Shown piece after piece: positions 36,501-48,300 of a DNA stretch of 64,000 nucleotides. Source of the DNA: Ascidia mentula. Its lineage: Eukaryota; Chordata; Ascidiacea; Phlebobranchia; Ascidiidae. The stretch lies in assembly GCA_947561715.1 (NCBI GenBank), contig OX387200.1:20834501-20898500 (forward strand), written 5' to 3'. Each line of letters opens with the position of its first letter. Position 1 is the stretch's first letter. The notes beneath the pieces were generated by a model, which worked only from the letters and a program-made list of their open reading frames with translations, did no database searches and was not told the DNA's origin. The position numbers were made by a program, and so were the translations under genes.

Positions 36501-38333
36501 CGTCAGAGCGCAATATGCATGATTTTAGGCTGGCGAGCGGGTGATTGGCAACATCAGTCAAGCGCCCGACGTTCGTCAAATAAACCATGAATTCGAGGTT
36601 TTGATGAGTTTTTGTAATATTGCGCAATTAACTGCAATGATTCCACCTGCTGTATCTCGCAAAACAGTTTAGTTGGGAAAGGCTGATGAAGAAAGAAAGT
36701 TCATTAATTTAATTTCAACGACTTTTAAATATTAAGGAAATGACGATTGGAAATTTTGTATTACGTCACGAGCCGTAAACGTGTGTATAAAGAAACCAAA
36801 CGAATAAGCAACATTTAAATAGGCGGCTTTTGTGACAAACCAGTGAAAATAGCAAATCACAAATTGTTGTTGTAATTTCGGAATGCATCGGGATGTTTTT
36901 GGGGTAAAGCATGATACAGGCCTTGGTTTATCGCAAACCTTTACGGCCGTGCAAATCATTTTACGGCCCCTAATTTTGCGGCCATCCTTAACAAAAAGAA
37001 TTTAATGACTTTGCAGAGTAAACGTTGACTGCCTGGCTGGCATTTGGAATGTTGCGCGTGTTCTCTACGTACCGAGCGCTATCGGCGGTTGCCGGGATCT
37101 GTTGACAAAAAGAACAGAATTTCAAACCTTCTCAGGGCGAAGCTTAACATATGTAAGCCTCGAAGAGTCACCGATATTAACCTTGTGGTATCAGGTGGGA
37201 ATTTCTCAGACTTATTCGTATGCAATTACCTTTGTGGCAAGTTAGTCAGTTGATATGTGTTTGACCAAACTGAAGCGTCTGCTACCAAACACGTAAGTTT
37301 GAATTAGTTAAAAGGTCGTAAACTTGTTTGAATGTTTTTTCAAAAAGTAAAGTCGGTTTGCCGAAATTTTTCTTAAAAATTTCTCCTTGTCTGGAGACTT
37401 GAACTTTGCCAAGTTCATTTTGTCTGTTTCATTTTGCTCATACAGAAGCAAAACCGACTTATTTTGTACGAATTTCTTAGAGCGTGGTTACTTTTTTTGA
37501 ATAGTTATAGGGAGATTGAATCAAGTTGTAATTACTGCGGAATAATAAACGATACGAAGATAGCAGAACAATCGCCATATAGATGTCATAATGGTCAACA
37601 ATACAATAGTAATTGTCAGAATATGCGCTGCCTGTGTCACAAATAGGTTATTGCAGTGCTTCCCAACCTTTTGCAGTTCGCGACCCACTTTTAATGCAAG
37701 TTTTATTGTGCGACCCACAATGAGATATGACCAAACGAATGTTACGTAATGATAATGCAATAATTTCGTGATCTAATAGAAAACTGTAACATCAGAAATG
37801 CTTCGCGATCCACCAATAGATCGCGACCCACTGGTTGGGATGAAGCACTGGGTTATTGCTTTCACTTATTGTTGTATCGTTGGGGTCGTTGCTGGGAACC
37901 CAGAGGCCCCCAAATACTTCTAGGTTAGTGAACAGTTTCACAGAGTGTAACGGTTGGCATAAGCGTCCTTACTTGGCTGAAAAACTAAAAGGTAAGCCTG
38001 AAAATTCCATTTACAAATGACTGTTAAACATTTTCGTGAAACACCATGTGTTTAGCTTAAAATTGTATGAAAACAAACAATCAATGGCATTTGCTTGCAT
38101 ATGGTCATTGTTTACATTCATAGCGAAACTTGTCCAAACCTAAAGGTATCGATCGACCAAATAGCTTCGACAAATTTTCGGTCGTATGGCAGGATGGCAA
38201 AAGCTTTCAGCTTAACATTCAAAAGTTTGCAGTCATCCTTCAGCCCATTGCTGACCAAACAAAAGCAAGGGTCACGTGGAACTTCGGGCGACGCGATGAC
38301 GCTATGACATCACTTTTCCATGTGACAACATAA
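33596..38333 (+). CDS. Candidate unidentified multi-exon gene
   Basis: Five exon-like segments chain in phase: 33596..33751 ends phase 2; 34187..34288 enters and leaves phase 2; 35241..35390 the same; 36289..36330 the same; 37017..37194 enters phase 2 and leaves phase 0. Each is bounded by AG and GT and is open in the chained frame. Protein pieces look natural (NDNLAVVNCELIRVGLADRV, EETKYLGIVFREKLFDPAF, GDFVLNGNYGVLLR, CLAGIWNVARVLYVP). A terminal segment 38147..38333 is open in two frames, so the exit frame is uncertain and an extra exon may be missing. AATAAA occurs near 38574. No family was recognised and the start is unknown. A hAT-type MITE lies in each of two introns. Confidence 0.4.
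34475..34515 (-). repeat. Partial copy of the GTGGGGCGATCC interspersed repeat
   Basis: Minus-strand GCGCAGTGGGGCGATCCCGCC matches the end of the copies at 26930-27035 and 52140-52245. Confidence 0.5.
35886..36095. mobile_element. hAT-type MITE with 8-bp target-site duplication
   Basis: Starts CAGTGTTTTCCAACCTGTGG and ends with the imperfect inverse (..GTACGCCCAAGTGGAATCACTG). Both sides are flanked by ATCTAAAG (35878-35885 and 36096-36103). Length 210 bp, no coding capacity. CAGTG ends plus an 8-bp duplication are typical of hAT elements. Confidence 0.85.
37654..37850. mobile_element. hAT-type MITE with 8-bp target-site duplication
   Basis: Starts CAGTGCTTCCCAACC and ends GGTTGGGATGAAGCACTG. 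Flanked by exact GGTTATTG duplications (37646-37653 and 37851-37858). Length 197 bp. Interior repeats of GCGACCCAC resemble other animal hAT MITEs. No coding capacity. Confidence 0.9.
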
Positions 38334-40034
38334 CTTTTACATGCGCTGGTTACTTTGTCGCTCAGTTCTTATCTCGATGTGAATGTAAGGACTGCTGGGG
38401 AGGCACAGTCTAACGTTGTCCTCGTTGTCTGCTTGTTCTGTCACCAGGCAAAGATTTCTGAGCAGAAGGAGGTTGGATTGAATGCAATTGCCGAAAGTGT
38501 ATTTGTTTTTTTACTTAAACTACCAGCAAATGTCAAATGTCAAAGACTTTGAGTCAGGTTCAAAACTAACAGGAATAAAAGGTTCATTTGTGGTCATTGT
38601 TTGAGGCATTTCTGCAACACGTCGTGGAAATAAATGCTTTTATTTAAAATTTCATGCGATGTATGCTTTTACTGTTATCAAGTTTACAAAGCTCTAATAT
38701 GTGTACTGTTTTTTTTTCTGGTCATACTTTCCCATCTAAACATGTCTGGCACTGTACAATATCACTAATAATCCGCATTTGATGAAAAAACAACCACGTT
38801 AGTCCACAATAAGCACTTTTCTTGGAAATAATCACAGCATGGCAACCCCATATATTTACCAGTGGTTAATCTTAGGTTATTAAGCGGTACTATAGAGTGT
38901 AAATGCTGTGCTGAACAACGGGAAAGATCAAACAAAAATGAAAGGTAGTAACAGCATAAATCAAGTCATGATGGTCAACAGTATCCTTTCCGTGGTTGTC
39001 AAGATACGTTGCCAACCTTATGTGCGTTTACTATAAGTCGTTTAGTTTTTCCCCTTCGCAATATTTGCTCGTTGCTGAGGATCTTCTAGTTGTTGTGCGC
39101 TGTGCGCTATGCGCTTTAGGTTCCTTTGGCAAAAAAATAAAAATTTACATATTTGTTCTAACCAACGTTTTGGGTCATTTTTTAAAGTTATGAGTTTTTA
39201 AATCACTCACTGCCTGACGGCACTATTGGTTGAGCTTGCTTGGCCATAGTGTTTCCACTTTGTTTTCTCCGTTTTGGTTGCACCTAGTTTGGTGCCCAAC
39301 GGTTGACGGTGATTGTATAGTCACCACAAAGTGGAAGTCTTTGCTTGGCCGTTTGGTCAGCAAAGACGTCTTATAGTCACACCAGCTGCACTGATGAGAC
39401 CTTTTCGGTCGAAACAGTGGCCATCTGTCTGCAGCTTATACACAATTCATATTATTGGCTCCACTTTGCTTATCAATCTTATATAGTTTGCCATGTAGAA
39501 AAAATGAAAACAAAGTGTTTTTCGCCTTCTTAATCTTGTTTGTCCACCAAAGTGGGGATTTTCCAGTTAACCATTAATAACTCGACGGTTTGAAACTTAG
39601 CGCCGAGATTGGAACCTTTCCAAAACATAGTGAATGTAGTCTTCCCTCAGTAAATACTTCTTACCTTACAATGACTATCGATCTTTTTGGCCCGAAAAAC
39701 GTGTCCAAAAGAAGCTTTTTAAATTCCTAATTTGTTTTACTCAGCGTAAAGTGATGTCCATAACGTTTTTATGTGACACATTATGGTTGCAACTCTTCGA
39801 AAAATGTTAAAATAACTGTTATCATACCTTAAAGTGTTTGTTGTGCGTTTATTGTATGCACTAAATTAAAACTGTAATACTGCAATGCTAAGCAGCAATA
39901 AAAAATTTTGTGTCGTAAAGGTTTTTTTATTCGTATTTCCACTTGCCTGAAAACCTGAAACGAAGATTTGCAAGAGATTTTTTTCGAAATTTACGAAATA
40001 CTAACTTTATTGTTGTTTTCACTTCAGAAAAACG
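38334..40034. other. Repeat-bearing intergenic stretch
   Basis: About 1.7 kb between the candidate gene and the fucosyltransferase start, AT-rich. The only defined element is the hammerhead ribozyme repeat. The right end should hold the fucosyltransferase promoter. Confidence 0.4.
39384..39436 (+). ncRNA. Type I hammerhead ribozyme, complete core
   Basis: Stem I AGCTGCA (39384-39390) pairs with TGCAGCT (39430-39436), 7 bp. Core CTGATGA is at 39391-39397. Stem II GACC (39398-39401) pairs with GGTC (39407-39410) around a TTTTC loop. GAA (39411-39413) follows. Stem III ACAG (39414-39417) pairs with CTGT (39425-39428) around a 7-nt loop. C17 is at 39429, giving a GTC cleavage triplet; predicted self-cleavage is between 39429 and 39430. 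All invariant hammerhead residues are present. Open at stem I with a very short stem III, as in ribozymes carried by animal retroelements and satellites. The carrier element was not identified. Activity is inferred from structure only. Confidence 0.85.
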
Positions 40035-43000
40035 ATGTGCTTAAAAAGGCACCAACGCAATCAGTTTCTTCTTCTGATGCTGATATGTTATATTGTGGTG
40101 TATTACTACTGCGATGCATACCTGTTCGAATCTGCCCACTTAGTACGCACGTGGTTCATGACCCAGAAGGTTGTGAATTCTGACGTATCGGCTAAATCCA
40201 TGTTTACCTTCGACAAACACCTCCTGACAAGGTAGGTGCAAGTTACCAAATACATTCTACTTGTTGCATTGTGTGTCGCCAGTTATTTTGAATACAAGAT
40301 AACTGGCATGGCATGGCGGACAATTAGGTAATCGACCAAGGCGTCCGACCCAAACACCAAGTACCTGACCGGGATTCTTGTCCATGATAATCTGGGTTCA
40401 AATCCCAGTCCAGCTTAAACTTTGTTGTTAAAAATAAAAAAAATTAATAAAAGATGACTTACAAAGTCCTCATACGATTTCTATCCCTTTCGGTATAATT
40501 GGTTTCAAACCAAGACTCATGAGTTGCTATGGTAACAGTCAAGCCAGAATCTCGACCAGAAACGCCAACCACCTCAAGTGAGCTCCTATAGCCCATACAG
40601 AGGGCAGAGTAATGGCCCGGGGTGCCTTGTGTCGCTATTTTAAATTAAACTGGGTTTTTGCATCTTGCTTCGTCACGAAACGTGATTTGCATCCAGTCTA
40701 GTCGTTTTATTTTGCGACTTGAATCGGTGAAAGAAATTCCTTTCTACAGGAACGCAAGCGCATGCTCTGCAGAGAGGAAACCCCTGATTCTTATGTGGAA
40801 GCCATCGTTCGGCGCCGTTGTCCCCGATCCGAACGCCTGCCCTGGTTGTTTGCTTACCTACGACCAGAAGGCCGCCCCCCACGCCGACGCCATCATATTC
40901 CACTGCACCGAGACGCGCAATGACGTCAACTGGTTGCCGTGGAAACACAGGAACCCTGACCAAAGGTAAGGGGGGAAGAGGGACTCTCCACGGTTTGGGT
41001 GAAACTGTTCTCTTGTGAATGAGAGTTTCGTCTGCTTCGGTAAATATTCGCAGTCGCTCCGAGAAGTTGGAAATGATGCCATGTATTTCGGTGGGTTCAG
41101 TTTGGTGAAAAGTTTTGCCTGATAATAGACAATTGTCAAATTTTGTACGGTCTGACCAAAGGCCAAGTAGCGATATGCTGATTTAAGTTTGTATCACACA
41201 AGTAAATCACTCAAATATTTGCCTTTCGATATAGAATTAAATATTCTCTCAAAATACACTCAAATATTCGCTGTCATTCTCAAAATGATTGTGGTTACAA
41301 TGGAAACATTTGAAAGATGAATTTCTTAGCGGTTACATGGACTTTACTGTTTGTTTTGAAGTTACTGTAAAAAAGTGTATTATTGTTATAGATGGGTGTG
41401 GTTGTGTATGGAACCTCCATGGAACGTACGCCATGTGTTCGGCAAAACTCTTTCCGGGTTCAGAAATGTGTTTAATTGGACGATGACGTATAGAGTCGAT
41501 TCTGATGTATTCGCTTCGTACGGGGAGATGCCGTTGGTCAAAAGGTTGGAAATATTTTGTTTTTAGTTCCGATTTTTTGAGTTGGTCGATTTATTTTATT
41601 AAATGCTGGAAATAAGCTCCGATTTGTCTCCCAAAAATACGGATTCAACAAGTGTCGGATTAACCATAGGCAAACTCGGGCCACCTAAATAACTTTGTGT
41701 AGTAAGTTTGAGATTTAAGAGGTCAAACGGACAACAACGCCTTCTCTGCATTGAAAGTAAATTCCTCCACAAGCTTGACTTCGAAAATTGATTGACGGAT
41801 TTCCTCTTTAGTACTTTTACCCTTGACCCTGAGCGCAAAAAATACACGTGTACTTTCACGCCGCGTTGCATAACTTGCCTTAGGGCCACTAGAGCCAAAA
41901 TCCAGCATTGGATTCAACTGTAGCTGCGCTTTCGGTTTCACAGCTCCTGTAAATCGCACAAATATACGCAAGATATAGTGGCGTTGCGTTAAATTTCCTT
42001 CAATGTTTACAGGCCATTAGAAGAGATTAAATCCCACAAGGAACCTTCCTTGATGGCTGCCTGGGTCGTCTCCAATTGTCACTCACCTCCGAGAGAACGT
42101 TTTGTGAAGGAAATTAAGCGATTCATAGCAGTGGATGTGTATGGGAAATGCTCTGATAAACCTCTGTGCAAGGGAAGATGTTTATATGACGCACTGGCAA
42201 GGTAGACGAGAAAGTTGTTTCGGTGAATTTAAGATGCTGTTTCAAAAACACATTGAAATGAGTAATAAAATGTTTTTACTTCATGAAATCTACCTAACCA
42301 GCAGCACTTCTTTCACGTGACACAAGTTAACCATCAATTCAATTTTAAATGTTACTAGAACAACTTTGTGTCCACGCTTCTGGTTTTAGAAAACATGTTT
42401 CGCTTTTTATTAAAGCATCTTCAGTTCTTATTTAAAGTTGTCATTCTATTTGAATAAGAACTGAAGATGTTTTGTTGCTAACGCTGCCAGGCATACTATT
42501 TGTAGTATAACAACCGAAACGTCGAACAAACAAGTTTTTCTTTTGCCAGAAGAGCTTTTAATTACAAAAAGAACTGAATATGCTTTAATAAAAAGCGAAA
42601 CATGTTTTCTAAAACCAGAAGCGTGGACACAAAGTTGTTCTAGTAACATTTAAAATCACATTGAAATGACCTTTACGCTAAATACTTTATGCAGATTAAT
42701 GTTTGTCAAAGTAACCTTGCATTAAAATTATTAAATACAATCCTGTTTTTTTCAGTGAATACAGCTCCCGAAATTTATGCAGGGAAGATTGCGAATATAA
42801 GACTTTGTCAAAGTAAGTAAAGCTTAAGAAACCAACAGCTTTACCTTAAATTGCTACTGACAAGATGTGGGAGAAGTTTTCTAAATATGTTGGATAATTA
42901 ACAGCCACAAAGAATGCCATGTTATGGAATTGAAAACTATGACATCACACAATCATTGCACAACAAAATAAATGAAATATAAGCAAATGAGTCATATATG

Positions 43001-43917
43001 ATTATTGAGCTGCAAACAGTCCACATGGTATATATCTATATCAGGTTTCTTCAGTGCAGCTGGTGACTGAGCATGCTCTTGCCGGTTAGCTGTCAGCCAT
43101 AGGCAAAGACTTTTCCATTTTGTGGAAAATTAAAACAAAAATATATACACTTATTTTTTCTCGCATACAACTGACTACAAAGCTATTGTAAATTTTTTTA
43201 ACTAAAATGTTCATAATGCTTTACATCAATGAAAATAATTGCAGCTTTTTATTTACCCACAGTTAGTCTCTTAAAACTTCCTTAACAATTTTCCTGCCTC
43301 CCAGATACAAATTCTACTTCTCCTTGGAAAATTCTCAGTGTCGGGATTACATCACCGAAAAGTTCTGGATCATGGGGCTCGGAAGTGGGGCTATTCCCGT
43401 GGTCATGGGACCTTCCCGGGGTGATTACGAGCTGGTGGCTCCCCCACACTCCTTCATACACGTCAACGATTTTCCGACTGTTCGAGAACTCGCGGATTAT
43501 CTTCAACTCGTGAGTCGCGATGACCAACTTTACGAGAATTATTTCCGCTGGATGAACGATACGGAATGGTACAAAAATCCGCCAGGAGGCGCTAAAGACC
43601 GCCATGTCACCGCATTGGCGGAAAGCCGTCGTTTTGGCAACGCCAACGGCTTGTGTGCGCTCTGTCAGAAGCTCAGAAACACTCCAAAGGCGCAAAAAGA
43701 CGTCGTGCCAGAACTTGACCAGTGGTGGTTCGGCAACGGGTATTCACCGAAAGGGGATTCCATACCGATATGTCAATCCGGGGCCACAGAGAGCGGTTAC
43801 CCCTTGAGGTGGGCGGTAACTCTGGGATACACAGCCGGGTTTGTATTCGTTGCCTTAATCGTGGTGTGGGTTTCCCAGATTCGAATTAACAGACAGGAAG
43901 CATTCAACGGAGTTTGA
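40035..43917 (+). CDS. Alpha-1,3-fucosyltransferase (GT10) with extra C-terminal membrane segment
   Basis: Golgi enzyme moving fucose from GDP-fucose to glycans. Exons: 40035..40231, 40750..40965, 41392..41544, 42013..42201, 42756..42812, 43305..43917; 1425 nt, 474 aa, phases consistent. Residues 1-30: short basic tail and signal anchor (FLLLMLICYIVVYYY), so type II. The middle matches the GT10 acceptor half (ADAIIFHCTE, WVWLCMEPPWN, TMTYRVDSDVFASYG). The GT10 signature is clear: KFYFSLENSQCRDYITEKFW, VVMGPSRGDYELVAPPHSFI, DFPTVRELADYLQ. After the usual C-terminus there is a hydrophobic helix (LGYTAGFVFVALIVVWV) and a short basic tail, not normal for GT10. The orthologue among FUT3-11 types was not resolved. 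Confidence 0.9.
40278..40420 (+). repeat. tRNA-like short repeat in fucosyltransferase intron
   Basis: Ends in a T-arm-like CTGGGTTCAAATCCCAG (about 40391-40407) after a stretch with no good D or anticodon arm. A 9-bp hairpin (GCCAGTTAT / ATAACTGGC) lies at its left. Probably a tRNA-derived SINE relic rather than a tRNA gene. Confidence 0.4.
42339..42656. mobile_element. Foldback element with about 80-bp terminal inverted repeats
   Basis: The left arm (from ATTTTAAATGTTACTAGAAC, 42339-42420) and right arm (42575-42656) are near-perfect inverse copies over about 80 bp. Shorter inverted patches lie inside (CTTCAGTTCTTATT / AATAAGAACTGAAG at about 42418-42470). No coding capacity. Located in an intron of the fucosyltransferase gene. 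Target-site duplication not clear. Confidence 0.8.
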
Positions 43918-43942
43918 CAAGGAGAGTCACTGCACTGAGCAA

Positions 43943-43948
43943 AATAAA
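43943..43948 (+). terminator. Probable poly(A) signal of the fucosyltransferase gene
   Basis: AATAAA 25 nt after the TGA stop. Confidence 0.55.
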
Positions 43949-44778
43949 ACATAAACCCTTCCTTTTTTATATGAAATACCTCTTGGTACCGCTTTCTTCG
44001 GCAATCATGAGGCTAAGCATCAAATTTAATCATAACGCGTCCCCAATCATTATACCTCGAACCCGAACCCTCAAAGATGTTTATCCTTCTAATTTCTACC
44101 TTTACTATACCAGCAGGCTAATAGTTTATTGATGAAAAATGCAGCATTACAAGCACATTCTCCTTCGTTTTACTTCTTCTATTTTATGGCTGTTAGTAAT
44201 TTTCAGTGACATCATTACTCACCTATAAATATGAAGTTGAAAATTGCTGCTCTTCATTTTTCCATTCAAGTTGATATTTTTTAAATTGTATTTGATGTTG
44301 TATTTTCCACGAAAAAATACAGCAGTATATACTGACTGTAGTTACGCACGGGCCGAACTTAATCCTCATTTTCCCTAAAGTGTGACTGTTGGTTAGAGCA
44401 GAATGTTTCAAATCGCATGCCGTGTACAAAACAACGCAACAATCTTCACTGTGTAAAGCGCTGCTACCCTTGTCACAAATTATGCGTAAGATTCACAACC
44501 ACCACAGCTGTTTCTGTAGAAAACGCTTGATGGCTGCGAATGATTTGTGACTGGAAAAATGTTCCGCAATCATGTTAGCTGTGGTAAGCTTTGCAGTGCT
44601 ACGTTGATGTGTGCCAATGCTATTTGTTCAACGGGCAATAAGTCATGCTTTTTCCAATATAAAATTACCACTGGGTCTCACCAGGATTCCGGGCATTCTA
44701 AATGTTTCCAAGCATAGAAATCATAGCATAAATTTTATCACCACACGCCACCATGTGGCCCATGCACTCGTCGAAACT

Positions 44779-45010
44779 CAATGACGTCACGTAAATACAA
44801 CTCGCTACAACTAAAAATGTCGCTTACATCATCGTCGCTGAGGCACAAACGAAATAGCACATACGTCATAAAGATCGCCGCCATATTGTAGAACACACGC
44901 AAAAGTAACGATTTTGCTATTTCTGAAGGTTTCCGTCGTTTTGAATTCGTACAGCAGGCTGGTGATGCTGATAGTGTGATTGTTACGTCACTGTCCTTCA
45001 TTGTTACGTC
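44779..45010 (-). promoter_or_regulatory. Promoter-like island with CRE and YY1 motifs
   Basis: A full CRE palindrome TGACGTCA lies near 44780. ACGTCA-type half sites lie near 44863 and 44986, and TTACGTCC near 45003. On the minus strand CAATATGGCGGC (44888..44877) matches the YY1 consensus and contains an ATG (44884..44882) opening MAAIFMTYVLFRLCLSDDD, directly followed by GTAAGC. No downstream exon was found. Confidence 0.35.
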
Positions 45011-45376
45011 CGGAACTGTACTCTTGCTCCTGATTGAGAATAACATTTTTTTATTTAAAACATTAACCTCCCTAAGCAAAACGTTCTGGTATTTTTTTTA
45101 ACATGAAAAAAGGTATTTTACTTATGGAAGCCATAGAGATAATAATGAAATGTTAACTCCAGACAGTGCCACTGTTTCCACATCATACAGGTGCCATCAG
45201 TGTTGTGGGACTGTACGTTACTGATAATACGCAGTAAGCATTTTTTACAATGAAAAACATTGACTCACGTGACCAATGTAGTTTGGCATGAGGTGCGATG
45301 GTTTGATGAATTTTCCTGAAACGAAACAAAAAAAAACCTCCTCATAATCCACAGGAAAACTTATGGACATAGAATA

Positions 45377-48300
45377 TTAAAGTACCTTTGCGTGCTTTGG
45401 CGCCGAGGTTCGTGTTTCAAAATGCAATCGAGTCGGTTCGTATTTGAATTTTCTCATAATGTTCGGTAACACCTCAGCACAGTCATAGAAATCACACTTT
45501 TCCGGCGCTCCCTCATCCGCTTTTGCAACGTCCGAATCTTCCACGAGAAGAATTCTTGATTTTTTGCCACACAGTTCCTTCAACAAGTCTTCGCTGGCAG
45601 CGTTCACCAATCGACGAACCGTGAAGTCGATTTGTTCGCTGATTGGTTGCTCGGGTATCACCTGTTTTTTCCTTCTTGATTCAAATTTGACAATCAGTTT
45701 ATTCATGTGGGGGGAGCGGCGTTCAGCTGCATTGGATTGCGTTTTGAAATATTTTGATAATTTGTCGCCTGGCTCTTGTTTTAGTGTGGAAGGTGAAATT
45801 TCGAGGTTGTTTAAATTTTTAACCGTTTCATTGTTTTCGTTATCTTGGTGTCTTCCGGTTGCCATGGCAATTTCGGAATTTTCAATGGTCTTCGTGCTGA
45901 GCTCACTTTCAAGCAATTTAGTTTGCAAAGTTTCTTGTTTAATTTCGTTTCTCCCAGTTTTGTTGATTGGCGAAGGAGCAGTGTCAGATAATTCTGACCC
46001 TATAGTATCCGCACCGTCCTTCATCAGATTGATCACATCGCGTTCCACATCATCCGCTGGTTGTTCTTCCTTTGTTCCAATCGACGATTTCATCAAATGT
46101 GAAGTGTTTTCCTCTACATGGAGAAACCCATCTGTGTTGCCATCCATGCAATCATCCAACTCTTTCGATTGGGAACTATCACACTTTTCGGCGTGCCCAG
46201 ATGGTGCGGATCTTCGTCGCGGCGAATTTATCTCGACCTTCTGAGACGCGTTAACTTTCTCACTTTTGATCAGGTTGGGGGCATCCCCGTGACTTCGGTC
46301 AGTTTCCTGTGATACCTTGGGTTGTAGAAGGGTATTTCCCTTGACTTCGAGATATTTTTCGTCGGGTTTTCTCGGTTTGAAGGAGACGACTTTCGGGGAA
46401 CTGACAAGTTGTCTGGTTGGAGTATTAGTGACCGGTGCGTTATGACGCCTTCTCTTGTCTGACGGCAGAACCACATCGGTCAAAGCAGACAATTTCTCGG
46501 CGTCTTTCAAAGTTGTAACATTGGCGCTACCTTGTGGAAAATAGTTTTCTCTCGACTTGCCGCCAGATGGCAGGGATTGAACAGAATTAAAATTTTGCTT
46601 TTCTTCTGTCAACCCTAAACACACCAGAGGTTCTTTAATCTGAAACTTGCTTGAAAGCTTTTTCCTTGGTGCTGGAAGTTTGCTTGGTGAACGCGGAAGA
46701 GGTCGGGGTTTGTTGGAGATGATCTCCAATCCACTTGGTGGCAGCACTGGTTCTTTTGCCTCGGAATCTTTACCTGCGGAGCCGCGTCTGAGTTTTCTTC
46801 GCTCACGTGCAGGTTTGTGCGAAGAGGTGACCTGACCGTCAGACACTTTGTGGCTTGAAGAGGAGTTTGTGGATAATGTATCAGGTTTGTTGTGTGCTTC
46901 TGGCTTTCTGTAAGGCGAATGCAGTGTTTGGTTCGACCCTGCAGTGCGAGGGGTGTTGGTAGGCGTGATGTCATCGTCCGACTCGCCCTTGCACACTTTG
47001 TAGTCTTTTGTTTCAGCGTCTGGAGGGCGCTCGCGAGCTGGCGGCGGACGTGATCTGCGATTCCGAGGATGTTTTGGGTTGTCGGGAAGCACGCCACCTG
47101 GCGACTGTCGGGCGTCCATGAAACGGTCACGTGACTTTTGTCTTCTGTTTTTGTCTCTTTTCGCGCCGAGTGGTAAACCTGTGCACAGTATGGGGGAGAA
47201 GTTGATATTTTATAACTTCATGTTTACTTTAATATTATTATTAGTTTTTCTGTGTGCTGTTTTTAGTGAAAACATGTTTACCAGCTCTCATATAACTTTC
47301 CTATCAGGTATATATTGGAATTCATACACGGATTACCGCGATCAGACAGCTTCGAGTCATTTGCACTCAGATCGTCCACAGAGCGCCCACGTGTGTCTTT
47401 TATGCTGGTTTTTAACTTTCCGTCAGGTGATGCTGCGTTTGTGTCGCTCAACGATTTGTCGTCGTTCCTTCCCCAGTATATTTTTCGCGCCGGAATAGAA
47501 CTTGAAAGTATTTCTTTTGTGCCACAAACTTCTCCAGCTCCCTTGGCATCCCCAAGTGGGCGCCCGAGAGACAGCGCTCTACGATGCATCAGCAGTGAAC
47601 GAGTTTCTTTGGTTTGATCTTGCAGCGGTGATTCTGTGTGGGGTACGGGTTTATCATTCCTTAAAAACAAAATGTGGGCTTAATTTACTCACGAGTTCGT
47701 TGCATTTATTTTTGAAATAAAACAAACCGCCTTTAAAAAAGTTTATCATTGGTGAAGACGAACTCACGTTTTATAGAATTACGAACTATGGAAACAAAAT
47801 TGTGTTGACAACGAGGTATGCTATCTTGTGTACAACCTGTATCATTATATTTTTCACCCAAAAAACACTGGACTATGATAAGAAATATTGAAAAAAAATA
47901 CAGGTGTTATTGGCAATAAGCACACAAAGCATAAGGTTCAACAACAGGATTAGCCTGTTTTTTTTTTAATTTGCCAGTCAATCATGAAAGCCAGTTTCGG
48001 AGATCACCATGAAAAAAACAGACTGGTCCTGTTTTTAAAGCGAATGCTTTGTGTTCATATTGCCATTACGGGAGGTACAGGTCAGCATCTGCAATCCATG
48101 GTTAAGATCCCAATTTTTCAATATTTGAAGTCATAGGTGTTATTGAACTGGTAATATATTGTGTAATATATCACTGCATCAATTTATGGTTCTGTTAGTA
48201 CTTCATTTATTCCAAACATGGATAGCTGAGCTCACGTTGGTCACGTGACTTTTGTTTGCCATCGCTTTTACAATTCCCACATTCCATTTGCACTCGGCTA

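Larger units (their letters stand above)
43918..45376. other. Spacer between convergent genes with a promoter-like island
   Basis: About 1.46 kb between the fucosyltransferase stop and the stop of the disordered-protein gene. The left part is AT-rich 3' flank. The part around 44770-45010 is less AT-rich and carries CRE-like and YY1-like sites plus an orphan ATG exon on the minus strand. Confidence 0.4.

Noticed and set aside
36370-36627. Minus-strand 85-codon open frame as a gene
   Set aside because: Plausible peptide, but no partner exon in phase, and the opposite strand is equally open there; left unassigned.
42455-42530. CTGAAGATG...CGAAACG inside the foldback as a ribozyme
   Set aside because: Core residues differ and no three-helix fold can be drawn.
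43282-43695. Minus-strand 137-codon open frame
   Set aside because: Antisense shadow of the fucosyltransferase catalytic exon.
45564-46244. Plus-strand 226-codon open frame
   Set aside because: Antisense shadow of the large disordered-protein exon.
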